The notes under the pieces: generated by a model
What the model was told of the DNA's origin: nothing
Database searches by the model: none
What the model saw: only the letters and a program-made list of their open reading frames with translations
Shown: positions 58,518 to 64,000 of the stretch, piece by piece
Position numbering within the stretch: the stretch's first letter is position 1
How the letters are laid out: each line of letters starts with the position of its first letter
Assembly: GCF_900113735.1 (NCBI RefSeq)
Contig: NZ_FOQM01000017.1
Coordinates: 1-64,000 of the forward strand
DNA length: 64,000 nucleotides
Origin: Bradyrhizobium sp. Gha
GTDB lineage: Bacteria; Pseudomonadota; Alphaproteobacteria; Rhizobiales; Xanthobacteraceae
Reading direction: 5' to 3'
Translations under genes and position numbers: made by a program

Positions 58518-58607
58518 GGAGAGATGGCCGAGTGGCTTAAGGCGCACGCTTGGAAAGCGTGTGTGCGGGAAACCGTACCGTGGGTTCGAATCCCACTCTC
58601 TCCGCCA
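58518..58607 (+). tRNA. tRNA-Ser, anticodon GGA
   Basis: A 90-base cloverleaf with encoded CCA. Acceptor GGAGAGA pairs with TCTCTCC, the D-arm is GCCGAGTGGCTTAAGGC, the anticodon arm CACGC-TTGGAAA-GCGTG has GGA, a long variable arm (TGCGGGAAACCGTACCG) marks the serine type, and the T-arm is GTGGGTTCGAATCCCAC. It reads UCC/UCU. An integrase gene lies directly downstream, so the tRNA serves as the island's insertion site. Confidence 0.97.
58585..58607 (+). other. Probable left attachment site (3' end of tRNA-Ser)
   Basis: Tyrosine integrases of this type recombine at the T-arm and 3' end of a tRNA gene. The tRNA stays whole. The partner copy of this 3' end is not present in the remaining 5.4 kb, so the right end of the island is beyond the window. 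Confidence 0.55.
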
Positions 58608-58769
58608 GACGTAAGTCTCAAGTTATTTCACCAAGCCTCATCCTGCTCGGCAAGCTACTCTAAAAACGACTGTTTTTGGAGAAATTTGCTTCGAGCTGGC
58701 TCACCTCGCATCGACAAATCTCACGCCCAAGTGTAGGTAGAAGTGTGGGTAGGCGAGGGGGGCCGGTCG

Positions 58770-60059
58770 ATGGCGAGAGATTACGGAAAGCTGAAGGCCA
58801 AACAAATCGAACACCTGACCAAGCGCGGCCTGTATGGCGATGGTGGTGGCCTGTACCTGCAGATTGCCAAGGGCGGCAGCATGTCGTGGCTGTTCCGGTA
58901 CAAGACTGACGGCCGCAGCCGATGGCACGGGCTTGGCTCCGCCCGCGACGTGAGCCTTGCCGATGCCCGGATCAAGGCAGCGGATGCCCGCCGCGTCCGG
59001 CTTAATGGCGGTGACCCCATCGAAGCCAAACGCGCTGTGAGGTCCGCTACTCGGGTCGAGGCCGCCAAGTCGATCACGTTCGGCGCGGCCGCCAAGCGTT
59101 ACATCAAGACGCACGAGCCGGGGTGGAAGAGCGTCAAGCATGCCGATCAATGGCGCACGACCTTGCTGGGCATCGGCCCCAAGGGCAAGCCTGCCAAGCA
59201 CGACTATTGTAAGACGATCCGCGATCTTCCCATCGGCGCGTTGGATACGTCGCTGATCTTGAAAATTATTGAGCCGATCTGGGCGACCAAGAACGAAACC
59301 GCTAATCGTATTCGCGGACGCATCGAGTGCGTCATCGACGCCGCGAAGAGCAGGGGCGAGTTCACGGGAGAAAATCCAGCTCGCTGGCGCGGCCATCTGG
59401 AGAACTTGCTTCCGGCACCGTCCAAAGTTCACAAGGTGCGCAACCATCCCGCCCTGCCTTACCGCCAGTTGCCCGCCTTCATGCGCGAGCTGCGCGCACG
59501 CGATGGGGTCGCTGCGGCGGCATTGGAATTTCATATTCTGACAGTCCCGCGGCCGGGAAATTCCGTCGCCGCCAAATGGTCGGAAGTAGATCGGCAGAAC
59601 GCCGTGTGGACCATCCCCGGCAATCAGATGAAGGGCGACGCCGAGCACAAGGTTCCGCTCAGCCGCGCTGCTCTTGATGTTCTGGATCGTATGCAGGACT
59701 TGACCGGTGATGGCGAGTATATCTTCGCCAACCCTGACGGTGTGCCGTTGAGCGACGCCTCGATGGGTGCTGTCATCAACCGGATGAATGAAGACGAGCG
59801 TCGCTGGATCGATCCGGCATCAGACCGCGAAGTCGTGCCTCATGGCTTCCGCTCTTCGTTCCGCGACTGGGCCGCTGAGCACGGCTACGACGATCCGGTC
59901 GCCGAAGCTGCGCTCGCGCACAAGATCAGCGACAAGGTTGTAGCAGCATACAAGCGCACTCGTTTTTTTGAGTTGCGCAACCAGATGATGGCCGACTGGT
60001 CGGACTACTGCGCACGTGCTGTCGTCGGCGACGACAATGTCGTCCCGCTGCGGGCGTAA
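58770..60059 (+). CDS. Tyrosine-type integrase of the genomic island
   Basis: A 429-aa integrase; ATG 58770 with AGGGGGG before it fits the DUF4102 N-terminal domain (KLKAKQIEHLTKRGLYGDGG, GLYLQIAKGGSMSWLFRY, HGLGSARDVSLADARIKA), which typifies P4-like integrases. A SAM-like core-binding domain follows (about 110-210), then the catalytic domain with the expected residues: Arg in ILTVPRPGNSVAAKWSEVD, Lys in MKGDAEHKVPLS, HGFRSSFRDWA (His, Arg), LAHKISDK (His) and the nucleophile Tyr in AAYKRTRFF. All six are present, so the enzyme looks active. Confidence 0.95.
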   Translation: MARDYGKLKAKQIEHLTKRGLYGDGGGLYLQIAKGGSMSWLFRYKTDGRSRWHGLGSARDVSLADARIKAADARRVRLNGGDPIEAKRAVRSATRVEAAKSITFGAAAKRYIKTHEPGWKSVKHADQWRTTLLGIGPKGKPAKHDYCKTIRDLPIGALDTSLILKIIEPIWATKNETANRIRGRIECVIDAAKSRGEFTGENPARWRGHLENLLPAPSKVHKVRNHPALPYRQLPAFMRELRARDGVAAAALEFHILTVPRPGNSVAAKWSEVDRQNAVWTIPGNQMKGDAEHKVPLSRAALDVLDRMQDLTGDGEYIFANPDGVPLSDASMGAVINRMNEDERRWIDPASDREVVPHGFRSSFRDWAAEHGYDDPVAEAALAHKISDKVVAAYKRTRFFELRNQMMADWSDYCARAVVGDDNVVPLRA

Positions 60060-60061
60060 CC

Positions 60062-60748
60062 ATGGCTAAGAGAGCGGCGCCCAAACACGGCTTGCAGCAA
60101 CAGCGCGAAGAGATAGACGGCCTTCTTGATAGGATGGCATCGGGATCATTGCTTGACATCACCGCCGATGATTTGGCTATCGACCGCTTCACAAAAGTCC
60201 TCGCGAAACGAACGACCAGTAGGGATCGAACGAGGTTTCTGCGATCTGAGGTCGAGCGGATCGGGCGCGAGGTAGTGCGGGCGGCGGCTCTTTTCCTCAA
60301 GACAATGCCAGCCGAGAAGGCGCTGGCTGATAGTGCACTTGAAGACATCAAGAGAGCAGACCAACAGACAGATTGGATCGTGCGCAGGGACGCGCGTGAT
60401 TTCGCGCCCGCTTTCATCGCGCCTGCGTCGGGAGAGTGGGACGATGGATGGATTGCGCCGAGCAGCGTATGGGAGCAACTTCTCCATCACATGAGAGCGG
60501 CCCGCGCCTGCCGCGAAAAAATCGAGCGATTTGCGCGGTCTGAGCCACTACCCAGCAACTTCAAGGTACTGACGAGTGTATTCGTGGCTCAGATGGCGCA
60601 GTTCTACGAACACGAAACGGGCAAACCCGCGCCCAAAGGCAGAACCGGACCGTTCGTTGATTTTCTTGATGCTGCGTGGACCGATCTGAGTTTCCCGCAA
60701 AGTGGCGAAGGAGCGTTGGGTAACGTCGCTGAAAACTTGCCGCGTTAG
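60062..60748 (+). CDS. Hypothetical island protein, 228 aa
   Basis: Starts two bases after the integrase stop, so the two share a transcript. I recognise no family. It is a charged, mainly helical, soluble protein: KRAAPKHGLQQQREEIDGLL, DRTRFLRSEVERIGREVVRA and ACREKIERFARSEPLP suggest coiled stretches, and the C-terminal FYEHETGKPAPKGRTGPFVD FLDAAW looks like a small conserved motif of phage and island proteins. It may be a regulator or accessory factor of excision; this is a guess from position. Confidence 0.65.
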   Translation: MAKRAAPKHGLQQQREEIDGLLDRMASGSLLDITADDLAIDRFTKVLAKRTTSRDRTRFLRSEVERIGREVVRAAALFLKTMPAEKALADSALEDIKRADQQTDWIVRRDARDFAPAFIAPASGEWDDGWIAPSSVWEQLLHHMRAARACREKIERFARSEPLPSNFKVLTSVFVAQMAQFYEHETGKPAPKGRTGPFVDFLDAAWTDLSFPQSGEGALGNVAENLPR

Positions 60749-60834
60749 CGGCCCATACTTCGCGAGGCAAACGCGGTAATCGTCCCCGCATAGACAACTA
60801 GACTTGAGCCATCTCGAAACATGGTGGCTCAGAA

Positions 60835-61080
60835 ATGGCTCGAACTCCCCGCAAGCAAATCACGCGTCGCAAAAAACAGCGTCGCTCCAAGAAACAGCGC
60901 AACGCGATTGATCATCGCCGTCTCGGTTGGCGCATCGACGAATGGGTTGCGCAGACCGGCACTTCTCGCCCGACAGTCTGGCGTCAGGTCAAACGCGGCG
61001 ACCTGCGCATCGTTTACGTCGGCCCGATGCCGATGGTGCCGTACAGCGAAGCGGTCCGTCTCGGCTTCATCCACGATTAG
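60835..61080 (+). CDS. Small HTH (excisionase/AlpA-like) protein, 81 aa
   Basis: Residues 1-28 are a very basic tail (ARTPRKQITRRKKQRRSKKQ). Residues 30-78 are a winged-helix HTH of the MerR/excisionase kind: WRIDEWVAQTGTSRPTVWRQ, VKRGDLRIVYVGPMPMVPYS, EAVRLGFI. Such proteins act as excisionase or AlpA-type activator in integrase-bearing islands. A strong terminator follows 8 bases after the stop. Confidence 0.75.
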   Translation: MARTPRKQITRRKKQRRSKKQRNAIDHRRLGWRIDEWVAQTGTSRPTVWRQVKRGDLRIVYVGPMPMVPYSEAVRLGFIHD

Positions 61081-61087
61081 TCAATTA

Positions 61088-61120
61088 AAAGCCCGGTGCG
61101 TGGCGCGCGCCGGGCTTTCT
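61088..61120 (+). terminator. Factor-independent terminator after the small HTH gene
   Basis: AAAGCCCGG (61088-61096) and CCGGGCTTT (61110-61118) form a 9-bp perfect stem with the loop TGCGTGGCGCGCG, followed by CTT. Confidence 0.75.
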
Positions 61121-61139
61121 TACGTCTTGGATTACTCGA

Positions 61140-63749
61140 ATGCATGGCAATTCTAACGATGCTGGCGCGCGTTCGCAAGCATCACCGCTCGCAATTGCGC
61201 TCGACTACATCAAGCGCGGTTGGAATACGCTGCCGATCCCGTACCGGAAGAAAAAACCCGTCGGCTCGGGTTGGCAAAACCGCGTCATCACCGAGACCAA
61301 CGTCGGTAGCTTCTTTAGCGACAAACCGCAGAACATCGGCGTGCAGCTCGGTCTGAAGTCGGGCGGCCTGACCGACATCGATCTCGACTGCGCAGAGGCC
61401 ATCGAGATCGCGGCGGCGGTGTTGCCCAAAACGCCGTCCATCTTCGGTCGCGCGTCGAAGCGCCACAGCCATTATTTGTATAACACGTCGCTCGCGTCAA
61501 AGTCTGACCGGGCAGTACTACCGTTCAAGGACCCAACCAGCAACAGCACGATGCTGGAAGTTCGCATTGGCGGTGGTGACAAGGGTGCGCAGACTGTCTT
61601 CCCCGGTTCGGTTCACGAGACGGGTGAGCCGATCGTGTGGGAAACGGAAGGTGATCCGGCGAAGGTCGATGCTGAAGAGTTGTTGCGCCAGGCTAAGCAG
61701 CTTGCTGCGCTCTGCCTGCTCGCGCGTCACTGGCCGCCGAAACCCAAGGCGGGTGAGAGCGGCGGCCGACACGATGCGGCGCTCACGGTTGGTGGCTTCT
61801 TGGCTCGCTGCGGGTTCAAGCCGAGTTACGTCAAGCTCTGTGCCGAGTGGATCGCGAAAGGCGCGCAGGACGAAGAATGGCGCGACCGGATCAAGACCGC
61901 CCATGACGCGGCGCTCGCCTATAAGAAAGGCGAAAAGACGCGCGGCTATAGTAAGCTCAAGGAGACCTTCGGCGAGAAGGTGGCCTCCAAGGTTGCTGAA
62001 TGGCTCGGCTATAGCGCGTCGCGCAATGATGATGCGCGCGCGGAGAATGATCGTGCATTTGACGGTGGCACCTCAAAGACCAACGAGGATGCAACACACA
62101 CGACATCGGTCCCCGTCGTTGATGTCCGTGGTGGCGAGCTGTCGAACCTGGCGAGCCGGGGTGAGGAAATCCTGGGTGAGGCTGGTGTTCAAATCTTCCA
62201 GCGCAGCCGCCAGTTGGTGCGGCCAGTGATTGAGGAGGTTGACGCGACGCGCGGCCGGAAAACCAAAATCTGCCAGCTCATCCCTGTTGTGCCAGACTAC
62301 CTGCGTGATCTGCTGTGCCGCCACGCTGACTGGCAGATATATGATGCGCGCAGCAAACAGGATGTGCCGATTGATCCGCCGCGTGGCGTCGCCGCCACTA
62401 TCCTGGCGCGCACCGGTGAGTGGCGGCTGTTTCCGGCTGTTTGCGGAGTGACGTCTGCGCCGACGATGCGGCCCGATGGCTCCTTAGTGACGGAGCCGGG
62501 CTTTGACCACAAAACGGGGCTTTTGCTGGTCGAGCCGCCGACGATGCCGGACATTCCCGAAAAGCCGACGAAGGCTGACGCAGAGGCCGCCTTGAAGCTG
62601 CTGGAAGACCTGCTCGCGGGGTTCCCGTTTGTCGATGAGGTTGCTCGCGCCGGAGCCTTGTCGGCCATTATCACAGCTGTAGCGCGCGGCGCATTCGCTG
62701 TGACACCGCTCCACGCCAGTCGCGCCCCGACCGCTGGCTCCGGCAAGAGCTTTCTGTGGGACATAGTGGCAGCCATCATCAGTGGCCATCCCATGCCTGT
62801 CATCTCGACCGGCAAAGATGAAATCGAGATGGAGAAGCGTCTCGGCGCTGCTCTCATGACTGGCCAGCCGTTGATCTCGATTGACAATATCACTGGCGAA
62901 CTTGGTGGCGACGCCTTGTGCCAGATCATTGAGCGTCCGGTGGTGGACATTCGCGTGTTGGGCCAGTCGAAGAACATGCGGATCGAGGCGCGGGGTACGT
63001 CCGTCTTTGCGACGGGCAACAACTTCACACTGGTGGGCGACATATGCCGCCGCGTCATCACGATCAATCTCGACGCGGGTATGGAGCGGCCTGAGATGCG
63101 TCAGTTTGACTTCGACCCCATCGAGCGCGTGCTCGCGGATCGCGGGAAGTATATCGCGGCGGCGTTGACCATTGTCCGCGCCTACTTCGTTGCAGGTCGT
63201 CCAGACAAGGCACCGAAGCTGGCGTCGTTCGAAGGCTGGAGCGACACGGTGCGCTCTGCATTGATCTGGCTTGGCAAGGAAGACCCGGTGAAATCGATGG
63301 AGTTTGCCCGGCAGGAAGACCCTGAACTCCTCGAATTGGCCGAGATGTTGGAAGCGTGGAGCGAGGTCATGGGCATCGGTGGCGAGAACCGCGCCAAGCT
63401 CTCCGACGTTTTGCTGCGCGCTGATGCGATGAGCCGGGAGAGTGAAGGCGGAGAGCTGACGTCTACGCATGCCCGCTTGAATGCTGCGCTAAAGGTGGTC
63501 GGGCAGCGCTATTTGGGCAAGCCGACACTTCCCGACGCGCGCTTGCTCGGCAAATGGCTGCAGCGCTTTAAGGGGCGTCCTGTTGGCGGCAAGAAATTCA
63601 TGAACCTGCCAGATCCCAAGCACGGTGCACAGTGGTGGGTCGAGGGACCGCAGCAGACGAGCAAGCCTGAGCAGCAGCAGGCTGATGATGATCGGCAGCA
63701 GGATGGCGTCGACTTCAATTCCGCCGAGCCTGAGCGTGAGGGTTCGTGA
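61140..63749 (+). CDS. Island replication protein: Prim-Pol primase fused to AAA+ helicase
   Basis: An 869-aa protein. The N-terminal part (about 15-190) is a bifunctional primase/polymerase of the archaeo-eukaryotic primase kind: ALDYIKRGWNTLPIPYRKKK, GLTDIDLDCAEAIE (DxD metal site), GRASKRHSHYLYNT (His) and MLEVRIGGGDKGAQTVFPGS. The C-terminal part (about 450-720) is an AAA+ helicase-like ATPase: ASRAPTAGSGKSFLWDIVA is Walker A, GQPLISIDNITGELG near Walker B, ARGTSVFATGNNFT sensor 1 and CRRVITINLDAG the Arg finger. Proteins of this build replicate plasmids, phages and mobile islands. It is the last gene before an inverted repeat that could be its target. Confidence 0.85.
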   Translation: MHGNSNDAGARSQASPLAIALDYIKRGWNTLPIPYRKKKPVGSGWQNRVITETNVGSFFSDKPQNIGVQLGLKSGGLTDIDLDCAEAIEIAAAVLPKTPSIFGRASKRHSHYLYNTSLASKSDRAVLPFKDPTSNSTMLEVRIGGGDKGAQTVFPGSVHETGEPIVWETEGDPAKVDAEELLRQAKQLAALCLLARHWPPKPKAGESGGRHDAALTVGGFLARCGFKPSYVKLCAEWIAKGAQDEEWRDRIKTAHDAALAYKKGEKTRGYSKLKETFGEKVASKVAEWLGYSASRNDDARAENDRAFDGGTSKTNEDATHTTSVPVVDVRGGELSNLASRGEEILGEAGVQIFQRSRQLVRPVIEEVDATRGRKTKICQLIPVVPDYLRDLLCRHADWQIYDARSKQDVPIDPPRGVAATILARTGEWRLFPAVCGVTSAPTMRPDGSLVTEPGFDHKTGLLLVEPPTMPDIPEKPTKADAEAALKLLEDLLAGFPFVDEVARAGALSAIITAVARGAFAVTPLHASRAPTAGSGKSFLWDIVAAIISGHPMPVISTGKDEIEMEKRLGAALMTGQPLISIDNITGELGGDALCQIIERPVVDIRVLGQSKNMRIEARGTSVFATGNNFTLVGDICRRVITINLDAGMERPEMRQFDFDPIERVLADRGKYIAAALTIVRAYFVAGRPDKAPKLASFEGWSDTVRSALIWLGKEDPVKSMEFARQEDPELLELAEMLEAWSEVMGIGGENRAKLSDVLLRADAMSRESEGGELTSTHARLNAALKVVGQRYLGKPTLPDARLLGKWLQRFKGRPVGGKKFMNLPDPKHGAQWWVEGPQQTSKPEQQQADDDRQQDGVDFNSAEPEREGS

Positions 63750-63888
63750 GGGGAAAGATGGGAAAATGGGGGAATGTTCTGTTCGTCGCGCGCGCAGATG
63801 TCAGATGTACCCATCATACTGGTTGTGGGGGTATGTGCCAAATGTGCGGGGAGGAGCACAGCAATCCCCCATTTTCCCATCTTTCCCC
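63750..63888. repeat. Perfect 24-bp inverted repeat downstream of the replication gene
   Basis: The arm at 63750-63773 (GGGGAAAGATGGG, then AAAATGGGGGA) is exactly reverse-complementary to 63865-63888, with 91 bases between. The first arm starts right at the stop of the Prim-Pol gene. The loop holds a weaker inner pair (TGTACCC ... GGGTATGT). The arms are purine-rich on one strand. The remaining bases to 64000 contain no firm gene; a short frame across the repeat (63746-63958) is likely noise. A replication origin or a bidirectional transcription stop are both possible. Confidence 0.7.
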
Positions 63889-64000
63889 TGGCAGCGTGGA
63901 TAGGTTCTTCCCAACGCCCGGCCAATGCGGTGGTCGCGGACGCGCGGATGGTAGCTAGGGCTAGGTTTTTCTAAGGGGTGTACCTTTGTATGGCTACGAT

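Noticed and set aside
63746..63958. Short frame with Cys pairs (CGGMCQMCGEEH) over the inverted repeat
   Set aside because: Its start lies inside the end of the replication gene and the Cys pattern arises from the repeat region; no support for translation.

Overview
The window is high-GC DNA that reads as the chromosome of an alphaproteobacterium, most likely Bradyrhizobium or a close relative such as Rhodopseudomonas or Nitrobacter. Grounds: many MCP and c-di-GMP proteins; a form II CoxSLM oxidase set; promoters of the alphaproteobacterial general stress sigma factor type (GGAAC-N16/17-cGTT); and intergenic palindromic repeats of the kind scattered through these genomes (the CGTCATTGCGAGCGAAGCGAAG family and GGTGGATTACGC-type repeats). 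The genus is an inference from style; no rRNA or marker gene is present.

Layout. 0-18 kb: household and envelope genes: a truncated aminotransferase, a nuclease-like protein, a DxDTTA-bearing alpha/alpha-type protein, a pseudo-caspase next to an orphan RND adaptor, a beta-propeller lactonase, an MCP, an NmrA-like reductase, a GGDEF-EAL protein, a LysM protein and a Spy-like protein. 18.3-21.7 kb: an accessory islet with lower GC in part. It holds a candidate small RNA, a GIY-YIG protein, a DUF3800 gene divergent from a 51-aa ORF, and an AbrB/PIN toxin-antitoxin pair fused by overlap to a decayed hsdM. 21.7-34 kb: adenylate cyclase, AsmA and a Crp/Fnr regulator (a plausible cAMP circuit), then RND permease, RND adaptor, OmpA and a second pseudo-caspase in one direction.

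34-45 kb: an aromatic (tyrosine/homogentisate) catabolic region: lactonase-like MBL protein, MarR regulator, FAD hydroxylase, DUF2783, degenerate MBL protein, hmgA, fahA, a Lrp regulator divergent from hppD, then a methylacyl-CoA racemase. HppD makes homogentisate, HmgA opens the ring and FahA cleaves the product; no maleylacetoacetate isomerase is seen. 45-49 kb: CoxS-CoxL-CoxM operon of form II with a clear terminator. 49-53.5 kb: two tandem, partly identical MCPs. 53.5-58 kb: a stress locus (DUF3175, MFS, otsB, otsA) with three sites resembling general-stress sigma factor promoters.

58.5-64 kb: a genomic island that starts at tRNA-Ser(GGA) with a tyrosine integrase, followed by an unknown gene, a small HTH protein, a Prim-Pol/AAA+ helicase fusion and a perfect 24-bp inverted repeat. 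It runs off the right edge.

The least ordinary points are two catalytically dead caspase-like proteins, each found beside an RND adaptor; the DxDTTA protein; the TA pair coupled to a dead restriction-modification gene; the stress-promoter cluster; and the inverted repeat behind the island replication protein.
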